Source: Sindora glabra | Lineage: Eukaryota > Streptophyta > Magnoliopsida > Fabales > Fabaceae | Assembly: GCA_020226215.1 (NCBI GenBank) | Contig: CM035232.1 | Coordinates: 49,166,179-49,230,178, forward strand | Length of the DNA stretch: 64,000 bases | Direction: 5' to 3' | Shown: one piece after another, positions 50,272-63,428 of the stretch | Position numbering within the stretch: the first letter of the stretch is position 1 | Layout of the letters: each line of letters starts with the position of its first letter | Notes under the pieces: generated by a model | The model's database searches: none | What the model was told of the DNA's origin: nothing | The model's input: only the letters and a program-made list of their open reading frames with translations | Made by a program: the position numbers and the translations under genes

Positions 50272-53100
50272 ATGGCTTCCAAATCTCTTAAACAAAAGTG
50301 AATCCTTCACCAATTTAGGTAGTCCTTTTTGGATCTTCCAACTTTAGCTTATCACAATTTTTTAGGATGACTTTGAAGTAGCTGAAGTTGGCAAAAATGT
50401 TCTTATGTTGATTGAAGGAGTTCGACTAACTTAAAAAACCTTGAAAAAATAATTAAAGTAAAAACTAGTAGAAATTTTTATTCACTTTGCGTCCATACTT
50501 TATATCTTCTTAACTAAATGAAAAATAAAAATAATAAACAATTTGTATACCTAATCTATTAGCTTAAGTTAGTTTACTTTATTATCCAATCTTATTGGTC
50601 CTATCAATGTATAAATTTGATCAAAGTTTTTATATTTTACTTGTTATTATTGGCTTACCTAGTAAGTTGGCTATCTCCTTCTTTAGAATCTTCCTAAACT
50701 TATTAGCTCACCACTTTGGCCTAGTTCAAAACCTTCCACTTAATCTTAGCCATAAGTCATTTAAGGGTAACTTGAAGGAAGTACTACATTTAGATGACAA
50801 AAACAAAGCTTTAATTAAACATTTCACTATTTACACTTTTTCTTCTTGCCATGCTTATACTAAATCTTTCTAAGATTTATGATTCAATCAAACCAATAAA
50901 CACTTCAATAAGTGTACTAATGAGACACTACCTATGTTACATTCGTGCAGATTGTAAAGGCTTTGAAAAAAACTTATAGGTCTATATTATGCTAAAATAG
51001 TCGCTTTTGAGAAGTTTTATAAAGTAGAATATAATTGTAAGAGTATAAACCATACTCTTAGAAAAGTTAAGTTATATTTGAAAAAGAAAAAGATTGCCCA
51101 TGACCAAGCTTTTTAAATTAATTTTTTAGCCATTTTTGTTAAAAATCTTGGTTCTAAAAATATTTTAATTAAACCTTTTTTTGACTTAAATTGGTTCCTT
51201 TGTCGAATGCACCTTTTAACTTAGCTAAGTACATAAAACCAAAAAAATTGAAAATGCGTATTCTTAGGGTGACCATTGCTTGTTTCTATCCTTATATCAT
51301 GGATGAAATAGCTTGGTTGGCCATAATTGCACCTTGGGCCACTTTTGATTTACCTTTTGATAATTTTTATTTTTTAAACATCTCATTTTTCATACTTAAA
51401 CTAAGTATTCTTTTCTTTTAGTTAAAGGTGAGGCTAAACCTCTTAACCACATTCTTGACACCTTAACTAATTTTAAGTATGTGGCTTAACAAGCTACTGA
51501 AAAGGTGAAAAAAGCCTATAAGGAGGCCAAAAAAGACTTTGTTGAAGATACAGAGGTACTTGCTTAACCTTAGCAAAGAAAACAAACAAAAAGAAGAACT
51601 TCAATATCTCATAATCAGCTAATAAGCTAAACTTCTAAAAAACTAAGGTTAAAAACCTTAGTCATTCATTCACGTATACCTTCAATTATGACTTTAGCTA
51701 AAACTAGCACAAACCTTTTAATAATCAAATAATTGCACATTTAAATAGCTAAGGGAATCTTATTTATCCAATTTGTATATTTTTATTTTTGTTTACACTA
51801 ATCATGACTTAAACCTTTTGGTTTTTTGTAAGTTTAAAGTAGGGTTAAGATGACACATATTGCTTTAGATCATTTTAAGTGTACTTTTTTTTTGTCATAT
51901 CAATCTTTCGAAAACTAGAGTTCTTATCATAGGATAACCTTAACTTTCTTGTGACTAACTGAAGTTCATCTTACTTCGACTTAAGAGGAGAGAATTTAGG
52001 CTAACTTTAGAGTGTCTTTGGCTTGTGCACTATTAAAAATTAAGAGCTTGGCAAATCTCGATCTTTTAACGAGTAGTTTTGAGGATGAAGAATCAAATAC
52101 CAAAGGACTTGATTGATAATTTAGTTAATAGTTGGAGCAAAAAATTGTTGACTATTAATGACTAGCTTGAAAGTAATTTGGTCATATGGAAAGTTTCATT
52201 CTATACTTCTAGTGACTCAATTTTATCTAACTAATCAAAGTTTGCTTTGGCTTTGGCTAAAAGACCATTTAGATTTAAGGGTTTAGTAGAAAAAGACAAA
52301 TAAAAGAAAGAGAAGAAGATGATGATGATAATGAAGATGAGCTTTTTCATATTTCCAACAAAAGCTACATTAGGAAGCCATTCGATTTTGACTATCAAAG
52401 TCCCTAAATCTATTGACAAGTTGATCACTTTAAAAGATCATTGCCAAGGTGATCAAAGAGGCAATATCCTCGTTAAAAGAGCTGCTCGGCCAAGACTTAT
52501 AAATTATTGTTAAAGATCCTGATAGTCTAGAAAAATTAGAACAAAGTTTTGAAAGAAACCAATGAGATTGATCTTTCTTTAACTATTAGCTTTAAGAGTT
52601 TTATTATAAATATTGCTAAGTCATTTTCAAATTTGCTAGTTGATTTAAATAAAGTTGTGACAGTTAAAAGCATTTACGAAACTCTTTCCAAAAGAAAATA
52701 AGATTTACTTAAATTTAGTAAAGTTAGTAAAGAACATTGTAAAACCTTGTTAACTAAATGTAAAGCTTGCAATGACAAATTTTCAATTTACAAAAACAAA
52801 AGATCATAAATTTTAGAAAAAAATAGTTAGTTTGCAACGAGCATTATGATAACTAGAAAACGTTTAACTAATTTTGAATATCAAATTAGAAACTATCAAA
52901 ATTGAGGAACAAGAGCTAAAATGCCAAAATGATGAAATGATCAAGGAATTCAAGTCTGTTCATGCTCAGTTAACTAATATGTTAAGTAACTATCAAGCAA
53001 TGTTCGATCTCAAGTCTTTAACTATGGAGAAGTGGATCAATTAAAGAGAAAAAATTTTGATATAATTTCTTAGAACTCATGGATTTTAATTCTGCAATAG
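50272..53100 (+). pseudogene. Opposite-strand ORF relic in the Tat-like element (aORF)
   Basis: This lies between integrase and 3' LTR but is read on the + strand, against gag-pol. ATG 50272 has a strong plant start context (CACCATGGCT) and begins MASKSLKQK. Downstream open pieces are 50,595-50,873 (FFRIFLNLLAHHFGLVQNL), 51,191-51,421 and 51,421-51,570, then a lysine- and leucine-rich part to about 53,100 (KVSKEHCKTLLTKCKACND) that looks like a coiled coil. The pieces are in different frames with stops between, so the gene is dead. Position and layout (a globular N-terminal part, then coiled coil) fit the antisense ORFs of some Tat elements and, loosely, the gypsy-associated 'Transposase_28' proteins. 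Its function is unknown. Family assignment is inference. Confidence 0.5.
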
Positions 53101-53329
53101 ATAGTCTTAATGATTTTTATCCCCTTGGACTTTTGATTTTGTAGCTGTTCTTTTAATTTTTTAAATATCTTTTAACCTTCCAATTAAATTTTAGCTTAAT
53201 GATCTTTTGTAATTTTCTAAATTATGTTTTTGGTTTAATTAAATGGATTTTGAATTTGATTTATTTTTAGTATTTATTTCATGCATGCTTAGTTTCAACT
53301 ATTTTAAATATTTTCTATTTTATAATTGT

Positions 53330-55100
53330 TTCCATCGAATATCTTAATAAAGGCTCTCCCCAGTGAAGTGACCATTTGCCATAATTTGACTTGCATTGGC
53401 AAAATAACTTTCCACACTAATTAGCCTTGAAACAAACTCTTTAATTTCCACTCATTTGTCATATTGTTCAGCTAATCTTTCTTTAACCAAAGCATTTAGG
53501 ACAATTCCAATGCATTTCATCCAATTCTTTTAATTTCTAAAGCATTAAGTTATGATATGTGGCTTGCATTAATTCATTTTGTTTATGTACTCTTAATGAT
53601 TAAATTGTGACTTCGACTAGTAAAATAGCATCATCATCATATACTAACTTGTATATTGTAATCCTAGTCAAACTCTAAGAAGAACTTTTAATTACCTAAA
53701 GTGCATTTTCAAGTATTTAGTGCTAATTTCTAGGATGTTGGTTAATGTGTTTCTTAATTAAATCGATAATTAACTTGTTTATAGATTTAACTTAACCATT
53801 GGCTTGAGCATAATAAGGAATCAAAGTTATCATCTTTATTCTTTTGGATTCAATATATTCTTTGACCTTTTGTCTTGTAAAAGCAATTCTTTGATTTATA
53901 GTCAAAGTTTTGGGTAAGTTGAACCTTATAACTAACTTCTTTTTAGTGAAGTTTATCATATTTGATTGTTTACTTTCTTATAGACTTTGGCTTCCACCCA
54001 TTTCATGGAGTAGTTAATTACTATTAGAAAAAAATGATAGCCTTTAGTCGATGAAGGGTAGATTTTACCAATGATATTTAAAGCCTATCCTCTAAATGGT
54101 CAGGGTTTGATTATATACTTCAATTTGGTTGTTGGCTCTTTTTGAATTGACCTATGTTTTCGGCATTCTTTACAACTTTTAGCAAAATTTATACAATTTT
54201 TGATCATTTTTTGCCAATAAACACCTTATATGAATATAATCCATCCTATCTTTTTTTTAACCTGATGTGCTTTATATATAATTTCATATACTTCCTTTAT
54301 AGCTGAGATAGCTTCAGTATCTCCTAAACAATTCAATAATTACCTTTCAAATCCTTTCTTATACAATTCTCTGTTAATTAACACAAATTTGAAAGCTCTG
54401 ACTCTAGTTGTTTAGCTTACCTTACCAGATAATTTTTTAAGGTAATTAATTAAAGTTTTCCTCAAGTCATTTATAGTTTCAACACATGTAAAAGGTAATT
54501 TTTTTCTTTCGTCTAGCTCTAAGTTTACACATGTCATGATGAGTTTAACTTGTTTTGAATTAATAACCATATACCTAGAAGGTATTTAAGCTACTATGTT
54601 TACTTTTCATTCTCTAACTTGGGTATATGGCTAATTATAATATCATTGAATTCATGTAATAGTCTGGCTGAAATGGCTAAATACTTAACCATATTTGAAT
54701 TCACATATTTATATTTGTAGGTAATTTGATTAATAACCAATTGTGAATCCCTATATATTTTTATGTTATATGCTTTCTATTCTAATACAATTCCAAACTA
54801 ATTATTAATGCTTCACATTTAACCTTTTTATTGGAACACATTTTGTTTAAAGAAAACATGAATTCAATTTGTTAGCCTAGTAGTGTTTTGATTAGAACTC
54901 CACAACCAATTCTATTTTTATGTCATGTTCTATTAAAATATAATTATCCAATATTTTATTTTGATAAAATTAATAGGTTGTTCATGATGCTCGATAATGA
55001 AGTCAACTATAATCTGGTCTTTCACTACTTTCAAAGGGTGATATTGTTGGGTGAATTTGATTAAGCCTAAAGCCTACTTTTCAACTTAGCTATGTAATGA
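53330..55100 (-). pseudogene. Tat-like pol relic, integrase and RNase H
   Basis: Reading on the - strand: RNase H text lies at about 54,780-54,840 (KVKCEALIISLELY). Integrase follows from about 54,230 (YWQKMIKNCINFAKSC, then KECRKHRSIQKEPT, covering the zinc-binding end), then GYHFFLIVINYSMKWVEA at about 54,030-53,980, and ITLIPYYAQANG at about 53,830-53,797. The order (RNase H before integrase) is that of Ty3/gypsy. Several stops and frameshifts interrupt it. The enzymes would remove RNA from the hybrid and insert the DNA copy. Confidence 0.8.
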
Positions 55101-56535
55101 AAGGCTATGCTAATATATTTTAAAATATTAGACTTAGCTATAACTAAAACTATAGTTAGCAATGAATAATATCTAAGCTTGGAACATGAAAAATACAATG
55201 CAAGACATTATTTTTCAATTATTAAATACTTTTGCTTAGTTATAATACCTTAGATAAATAATAAATTGCCTTTTCTTGTCCTTTTCCATATTCCTTTGTT
55301 AGAAAATAACTAATTACTTCTCAATTAGAAAAAAAAAATAATTACTTCTTTAAAACTGAAACATACATTTTTAGTGATTGGCCTAAAATGGGTGAAGATA
55401 TCATTAGTGAATTGGTCAAATATTGTTTGATGTCTTCAAATACAACTTGGTATTTGAATTGCTATATAAATTGCTCTTCATTCTTCAGCTTTAATAATAA
55501 CAAGAACACTCTCATTCAACTAAACAAATTAGATATGAGTATCCTTAGGATATTCATCTTTTGGTGTTATAGTGTTCAAATCTTTGAAATCAATACAAAT
55601 ACATAGCTTCCTATTTGTCTTCGTCATTAGTACTATATTTGATATCCATTTGGTATATCTAGTCATATGGATGAATTTGGCTTTTAATAGCTTTTCTATC
55701 TCTTCTTTAATCTTGAATATGACTTTTAGTGCAAATTGTCAAGGTGGCTATTTATATGGTTGAAATCCCTTATTGATTGGTAATTTGTGTTTGACTAAAT
55801 ATTTACTTAGCTTTAGCATCACATCATAGTTCATTCAAAAAAATCTTTACATTTTTTCAAGATATTGACTATTTGCATTTTGATATCTTCAAACAAAGTT
55901 ACACTTATAAAAGTTGGCTTTGTATCTTTTTTTGTCCTTAAATTGATTTTTTTCAAAATATCTTGAGCTTTAATTTCCTTTGTGTCTTTTTTGATTGACA
56001 ATTCATGAAATCTAAGTGGATTATCATTATAAATACAATTAGGAACTTTGCTTTGAACTTGCTCATCTATATAGGCTAAAAGTCAAGCAAGTTGTTAATA
56101 GTAGTCATTTGTTGAGCTTACAAGTCGATTTAATCTCTTTGGCCTTTGGGATTAGTCTAAAATTGGATGTGTCCAAAATACAATATCTTAATTATGGTTA
56201 GGTCAAAATGATTATTGGCTTGTAGAGGTTTAACATTTAGATTATAAGCCTTGAAATTAGCAGGCATCATTATCTATAGCAAGGATTGTCTACTACCGTA
56301 ATGATTCTAGTTATTCTATCTTCTGTCTACATGATCAATTTTTAGTGCAAAGTAAAAGGAGCTACTATGTCATAACTCGAACCCAATTGTGAGTAGCATG
56401 GATCCCATTATTCTATTTCCACCAATCTCAATATTATTTATACTTATTTTGCCTATAAAAATTTTCTATTTTAATAAGGCTTCAAAATACATTTCCAACT
56501 TTTACCAGAAAATAGATAGAGTTTCCCTTGGATGC
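55101..56535 (-). pseudogene. Tat-like pol relic, truncated reverse transcriptase and linker
   Basis: On the - strand, RT finger text is clear at about 55,720-55,540: IKEEIEKLLKAKFIHMTRY, then KLCICIDFKDLNTITPKDEY. Immediately afterwards (about 55,490-55,390) the text is already the connection region (LKLKNEEQFI, then FEDIKQYLTNS). The palm with its YxDD active site, normally between these two, is absent, so an internal deletion removed most of the RT core. 55,800-56,535 holds the linker between protease and RT, with frames broken by stops. Confidence 0.75.
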
Positions 56536-59500
56536 TTTTCGAGGGTTATATGCCCTAAAATATAAAACTTGTATTCTTTACAGATATGACAACATTGTAT
56601 CTACCATTATTAAATTTCAATTCAATTATATTAAATTATCACTTGTTGATTAAGTATTTGATTAGAGGAATAAATGCAATTCAAACTCCTTGAATTTTTG
56701 AAATATATGAAACCAAGGCTCAAATTGAGTATTCACCTACACACAGCTTAGATGCTATATTTCACATCATAGATCATTGTAATCTCAATTATTCAGTGGT
56801 ACATAATATTGTTATCATATTACACACAACCCTATTTTGAGTGATCATTGCATTCATAAATAGCTATTAAGGCTCAATCATATCAAGTCTTTATGATCAC
56901 GTCAATCAAAGAGATTTAATCATAAATAATTTTTTATGTCCCTTTAAGAATATATAATAATTATAATGATAATATATACATCCATCTTTTGACTTTTCGA
57001 TTAACTTTATACCCTTCATAAGTTATCTATCTTTATCCCTCCAAGATCTACCTTATACCTTTCACAAGTTGTTTGTCAGGAATTTCCTATCCAGCTTTCA
57101 CATTATTGCCCTCGTGAAAGCTCAACTTTACATATCACAACATTTAATACAATTTCAACATAAATAGCCATTTCATCATCATGAGGCAATGCAAAGCATA
57201 TAATAATATACATACATATAACAATACTGTCATGCCCTTTTATATGGCCACAATAATTCATTAAGATCATAACATAGATCACACCAAACTTTCCATCATA
57301 CACATAACAATGACAATTCAATTACCATTTATCCATACCCAGAAATAGTACCACTATGCTTTCTAAGTATGGTCAATTAATATTCATTTGAATAAATAAT
57401 CATACTCATACTTTGGGCATCGGTTTCATACCTCTCATGTATGATCACAAGCACAATTTAATCATGATTTTTTCTACGTGGCAGCATGTTAAGAGTTCAC
57501 ACATGAATGCATATATATACATATATATAATCTATATCATTAGCGGGAACATAAATGATAACATTTAAATAAAACTTTATTAAAATATTAAGCTAAGGTG
57601 AGATATATACTCACCTAGGGGATATGTCCATTGTAGAAGCTTAGAGTGGTTCATTTTTCTCCTTCTCTTATTCTTTTAATTCACCATTTATGATAATACT
57701 ATTATAAATATAAGGATACTTTTTATTTTCTCTCAAAACATTACAAATTTAGATTCAAATCATAATATATTAATATTCCACATCACCTACTTTTTATATT
57801 TATAACCATTCTAGATTTATGCCATAATTATTTTAACACTCAAGATTATCAATTTCTATATTTTCTAATGTTAACTTATGAAACCATAATAAGCTATTAT
57901 GTAGTGATTTTAATTTGAACTAATACAAGTAAGAATATTAAAGTTCAAAACTCTAGAAAAGCTCATGTGGTGTTATTTAATCATCCTAGGTCATCATTTT
58001 TTTTTATTTTCAAGCTTATCATCAAAAGATTATGAATTCTTGTAAGTGTTGGATTTTTCAAATCAAGCTTAAAATTAATGAAATGTCATGACGTTATATC
58101 CTATGCATGCTTTCATCACATTATTACATAAATTCATACATTTAATTTCTAATATTTTCAACTTTGTTATAAGGAAACTAGATTTCACATTTTAAGAATC
58201 CTTTCTTAGATTAAAATTGTTTAAGCATAACTATTGAAATTTGATGATCCAGACATGTTCTAAATATATCATTTAACATTCTATATCCTAATATTCCTAT
58301 ATTTCTAAGTTGTTATTTGTTTTCTCAAAGTATGTGTATAAAATGCATTTTCTTTAGCTTAAATCAAAATCATGCAAAAATATCAAGATTGATGACATGG
58401 AAGGGCTTTAATCATTCTATTTAATCCTCCCACAATATAAGACTTTTATTTTTCAAAGCATCATCGTATATTTCAAACACACACAAAATGGGTTTTTCTT
58501 AGGTCCAATTGGAATAATTCAAAATATAAGAATATAATACTCCATAAACACTCTAATCATAGTATTCTAACATTATTTATCCTAAAGATTATATTTTTCA
58601 CATGTATTATCATATATCATAAAAGTAGACAAATAGGGTTTTCTAGATTATGCATAAATATTTTAGAATAATAGAACATAATACTCCTTATATGCTCTAT
58701 TTATATCAATTTAGCATTCTATATCATGAAATTATAATTTTCATAAGTATCATTGTATAATTAAAATACTTTAAAAAATAGGTTTTTAGATTCAAGCTCA
58801 CAATAACAAAAATATTAAGATTTTATGATGTAAATTAGTTTACCTCTACGAGGTAGCTTTGCCAAAGCTTTGCTAGTAACAAGGGCTTGCCAAAACACCA
58901 ACAAGTCAAAAAGAAATAGTAGTTCTTTGCTATAATGCCTAAGCTGCAATCTACAATCTTCTCAAGCCATTAGTTACGGTAGCTAGCCGAGAAAGGAAGG
59001 AGTGGCCAATAGCAACTTCATTAACAACCACATAATAAGAAGGCATAAAAAAAAGGATGCTCAACTCTTTAGGTTACAGCTATGCTTCTTTGCATGGATC
59101 TAGATGAGGAAGAATAGAAGTAGCTAACATAAGTTGAAGTATTTCAATGGTACTTACTAGAAATTGGCACAAGTCATGCCTAAAAGGTGGAAAACCCAGC
59201 TCCTTCACAATATTATTTCCTAATTATCTTGCAACACTCTCTCACAGTGGATGGATGATGACTTAGAAGGAATTGCACTAAAAAGATGGTAGATGGCAAC
59301 ATAGCATTAGAAAGATTAGGATTGACATCTGATAGAGGAAAGAAGAAAAGGAAAGAAAAAGAGAGAGAGAAAGAGAAGTTAGCTTGGAAAAAGAAGAGGG
59401 AGGAGAGAAAAAGAGGTTGGCATAGGTAAGGAAGGAAAAGAAATAAAAAAGGATCCATGGACTCCATTCCGATGCTTCTTGTGCACCATAACCTCAAGTC

Positions 59501-59944
59501 TCATTTTCATCTTGCCTATCCATTTTTATTTAGTTTAACCTCATCCCTTCGATTTTATATTTTTAAAGCTTTATAATTTATAAAACTTACCCTTTCTAAT
59601 TAAATTTAAAATCATAAATTAAAAATTCCACTTCTTTATAATTAATAAAAGAACAATTTTGTTAGTTACAAGTATACTTATATTCATTCATTTTTATATC
59701 CTAATTCATCATGCTCCAAAGTTTAATCATATTTTCTTGATTTGTAAATTTATGCATAAAAATCATATAACTAAGATTGATACATATATTTCATAAATTC
59801 TATTTTCTCAATTTCTATATCATCCAATAAATAATAAAATAATTTAATTATACTCTCATCAAGTAGGATCATCATAATATTAATTTAATCTATAATTTAA
59901 AATATCTATATCTTATATTAACTGTATAATTATAATTTAACTAT
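56536..59944. mobile_element. Probable nested insertion splitting the protease region (solo LTR?)
   Basis: Coding homology of the host element stops near 56,530 and resumes near 59,945, while the 3.4 kb between has no coding frame. Its text has the style of a plant LTR (TATACTCACCTAGGGGATAT at about 57,605) and a purine-rich block at 59,330-59,420 (GAAAGAAAAAGAGAGAGAGA), a CT-rich leader on the other strand. No exact ends or target duplication could be set, and a second LTR was not found. It could also be a long non-coding part of the host element. Confidence 0.4.
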
Positions 59945-60480
59945 TCTCACAAATTTTAAAATAAATTAGCTTTAGATAGCACCACCATGAATAAGGTAGG
60001 CCTATTGAACAAGCTAACTTTCAATTTGCTTAAAATAATTTATTAAGTTATTGCCATCTTCCCATTGAAATTAGTAACTACTATGTTAGATGGTATAATA
60101 TCTTTTGGTTATAATTCTAGCTGAACAAATGTTAACTTTGGCATAAGGTTTATTGCTACCCAACCATTTATTAACACTCAATTGATTAGCCTACCATTCA
60201 GATGAGCTCTAATGTGTAATAGCTGCAAATAATTGATTCATTTGGCCTTTTGATTATGATTTCTTTTATGAGTATTTCTTTATCTAAGAGTTTAACCATT
60301 ATAGTGGTTATTTCATCTTCAAAATCTTCACTACCATTGCAAATTTCAATGCTAGCAAATGAAGGTGTCAAGATGGTAACTATATTGGCATCAATATCCA
60401 TATTTTCACCATAGGCTTTAAAAAAGGTATTTTTTCCTTTTTTTTTTGTAACCACTTGTCTCTTCACGATCAATTGACAT
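59945..60480 (-). pseudogene. Tat-like protease region relic
   Basis: On the - strand, 60473-60198 is open for 91 codons (MIVKRQVVTKKKGKNTFFK at the start; KRPNESIICSYYTLELI at the end). Then come NKWLGSNKPYAKVNICSARL, a stop, and PKDIIPSNIVVTNFNGKM down to about 59,990. In the family, the NxCxxxL text follows the protease active site and PSxxVxxFDG lies just after it. The aspartate of the active site is not visible in a clean frame. Confidence 0.55.
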
Positions 60481-61859
60481 TTTCAATTCCATCTCTTCTT
60501 TCTATTTTCTTCTGTAAGTGACTTGCCTTTGCATTCATCTCTTTTGCATTTTGGTTGGTAGATGTTGTTCATAATGATGATGATATCTTTCATGTCTTTC
60601 TCTTAACTTTGCTTTTAAGGTTGCTTAACTTTGTCACGTTAGAGGCTCATTCTTGATCCACTTTCCTTTAGCATGTTCTCTTTTTAGCTTCCTTGTGCTG
60701 ATATGAATTCCTATCTCTTTTTTTGATTGACCATACTCCAACTAATAAAAAATTGATTTTAATTCACCCTTTTTCCTTTCAAATTCATCAATTTTCTTCA
60801 AAACTTTCTTTTAATCATTAGGTAATTTTTATATCTCACGTTCAATATAGCCTTTTATCTATTTCCTATATTTAACCACTATAAGCTCATCATAATATTT
60901 TTTTTACAATAGGGACACATCTTCAGTACACCTCCTTTGCATCGGAATTTTCTTTATGAATTTAGAATTACACTCATTTTCATTCAAATAGGCTTTAGAG
61001 AAAAATGGTGCATCGAATTGAATTGTCATACTTTTAGTAACAAACCACTTTGATGTTTGCTTGTAATACATCAGAATCTTCATCTAACTCTGTGTAGATT
61101 CTGACCTCCTCTTGTTCATAAAAAACTAATTCAAATTTAGGATGATAAAGGTCAATATCATCCTTTAGTCCTCAAGAATTTGTTGCTCTTTTTTCATAGT
61201 AGACCATATTAACTTTAATGTTAAACAAGTTCAAAGTTACAATTTATCTCCATAGAGTAAGATTCAGGTTAAGAAAGGATCTTTATCTACCATTAATTTC
61301 TTACCTTAGTTAACAAATTTTCAAGTCTTTCTTACTTTATAGCTTAATATCCCTAAAATGGACAATTGTTAGTATTATAGTTCAACATATTGTAATATTT
61401 ATATTATCTCTTGTCCTTTATCTTTTATTTAGATAAAATTCTATGTTCTTTAGATAATTTAACTGTTTATCTTTTAACAACATTTCAAAAATTTGATTCG
61501 GCCTTACTTAAATCAAAATAATAAATTTTCTTGTTCATAGGGTCTATTTTATCATTCTTTTTTACATTTTTCTAATAATGTACAAGTGTATCATGGGTTT
61601 TGTTTAAGTTTAGTCATATGGATCTCAATGTCATTATCGTCATCAATCATACTTTTGTTAATATAAGCACTTTTTCTTTTCTTAAATCCCTCTTGAAGTT
61701 AGTTTACTTAATTTTTTTCTATATTTTGCTCTTTGTAATTGCTTTATTTATTGAACTTTGTTAGTTAATTGAGGAACATTGGTTATTTTTTTAGTTAACC
61801 AACTTCTTACAAATGACATAGTTCAAAGGCCAACCATTATGATTTTAGCTATTTTACTT
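60481..61859 (-). other. Gag to protease linker of the Tat-like element
   Basis: Lysine/glutamate-rich codons on the - strand hint at the C-terminal part of gag and the linker, but stops break every frame. No knuckle motif could be placed. Confidence 0.35.
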
Positions 61860-62692
61860 TTAGCCTCTAGGTAAAATATTTTTTACTGGCCTACTAAAAG
61901 TTGAATAAGTAATCTTTTATTGACTTCACTAGACTTTTATGGACATTCATCAAGTTGGTTAAGTTAATCTTAGTCTCTTATATAGAAAATTGATCATGGA
62001 ATATTCATTCTATTTGATTTTGAATACTGCACTAAGTTAGATGGCAAGCCTAAATGCCAAGAAAAGGCTGTGCAGGTTAATGAGAGGAGAAAATATCTTA
62101 GATTTAAAAAATTCATTACTAGCTAACTCCTTACATTTACCCATGAATCAAGAAATATGCTCAATTGTGGATTGGTCATCTTCCCACTATTGTAAACTTT
62201 GGTGTCTTGAAACCTCTAGGTAACTCAGTTCAATAAATCCATTCTAAAAATGCTTCTTGATAATTCAAGTATGCTTCTTAACCATCTAATTGATTTAAAA
62301 GTCTTTATACCTAATCTCACACTATTTAGCTTTAATGTCTCTAATTATAATCTCTTTGATTTTGATGTCTTTGATTTGCATGAACATTATGATAATGTGG
62401 CATTCTCTTGGTTTGGATTAATGTTTTGATAATTTGGCATTTTACCGAAACATTACCACATGTAGCCTTTGTTTTTAAGGTTGTTAAGCTAAGCCTTTCT
62501 TATTTATTCTCCCCTTCTAGCTAATCTCATATAGGCATACTTAAATTTAGGCATTTTAAGTTCTACATCTTTGGCTTTTGGTTCACATTTAAACTCTTCC
62601 TTGTCAATTTCCAACTTTGCCTTTTGTTGTGACTTGAATTGATGAGCTAATTGATCCACAGTTTAAGTCATACGTTCTTGATTGTTAGCCAT
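61860..62692 (-). pseudogene. Tat-like gag relic
   Basis: ATG 62692 begins MANNQERMT, then a TAA that replaces glutamine, then VDQLAHQFKSQQKAKLEID. A conserved capsid block follows at 62,225-61,900: FKTPKFT near 62,215, DDQSTIEHIS, FMGKCKELASNEFFKSKIF, then FHDQFSI near 61,995 and ETKINLTNLMNV down to about 61,930. These are the retrotransposon gag motifs of plant Ty3/gypsy. The block is crossed by frameshifts and stops. The protein would form the particle shell. Confidence 0.8.
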
Positions 62693-63428
62693 ACAATATT
62701 GTAATTAGATTTTATGACAACATGTACATCATGTCCTGATTGCTCTCATCCATCTGTTATCTTAAATTAACTAGATTATCTATAATAAGGTCATTACTTT
62801 CATTTTCTTCAATCATTTCAACATTATTTCTTTCAACATGAGCATTTTACTCATTATTAATGATTATTTTATTATTCTTATTTGTTCATGGCATGCCATA
62901 AACATTAGTGCTAGTAATTCATTAAGCATTATAGGCCTTTTAGTGTTATTTCGTTAATTGTAGTTTAGCCTATTATTATTGGTATTTAGTCTCCAAACCT
63001 AGTTTTTTTTTATTATTTGGCCACTCATTTGATGATTCTAGTTCTAATTTGGATTGATTGTATTTTAAACATTCTAGGAGTTTGGATTTTGTTGATCGTG
63101 GCTATTATTTAGCCCATTATTGCTTTAACTTCCTATATTCGGTGCTGAGTTTGGCACTATAGTATTATAATTATTTAGATTCTATGCATTGATGTTAAAA
63201 GCCTCATAAATAGGTTCCAGAGTTTTGTTACCTACATCTTGTGGCTTAGTATTTTCTAGCATCACCCTAAACATAAGGTTGTTGCATATAGTGCAAAAAA
63301 TAGATACCTTATTGGAATTCATGATAAAAAGTGATAAAATTATACCACATCTTAGTTGCATAAATAGAAAGATGTCAAAATTGAAATGCCTTGATTAGGT
63401 CCTACTAAATGTGCTAATTTGTTTCAAT
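62693..63428 (-). other. Untranslated leader of the Tat-like element
   Basis: About 735 bp between the 5' LTR and the gag start. The primer-binding site should be at its right end, but the sequence next to the LTR does not match a tRNA end that I recognise. Confidence 0.5.

Noticed and set aside
57103..57321. 72-codon frame on the - strand
   Set aside because: It lies in the non-coding inserted sequence, has no domain and no upstream gene signals.
59213..59497. 94-codon hydrophobic, Phe/Leu/Ser-rich protein on the - strand
   Set aside because: The hydrophobic part comes from translating the GA/CT-rich tract; no start context or homology supports it.
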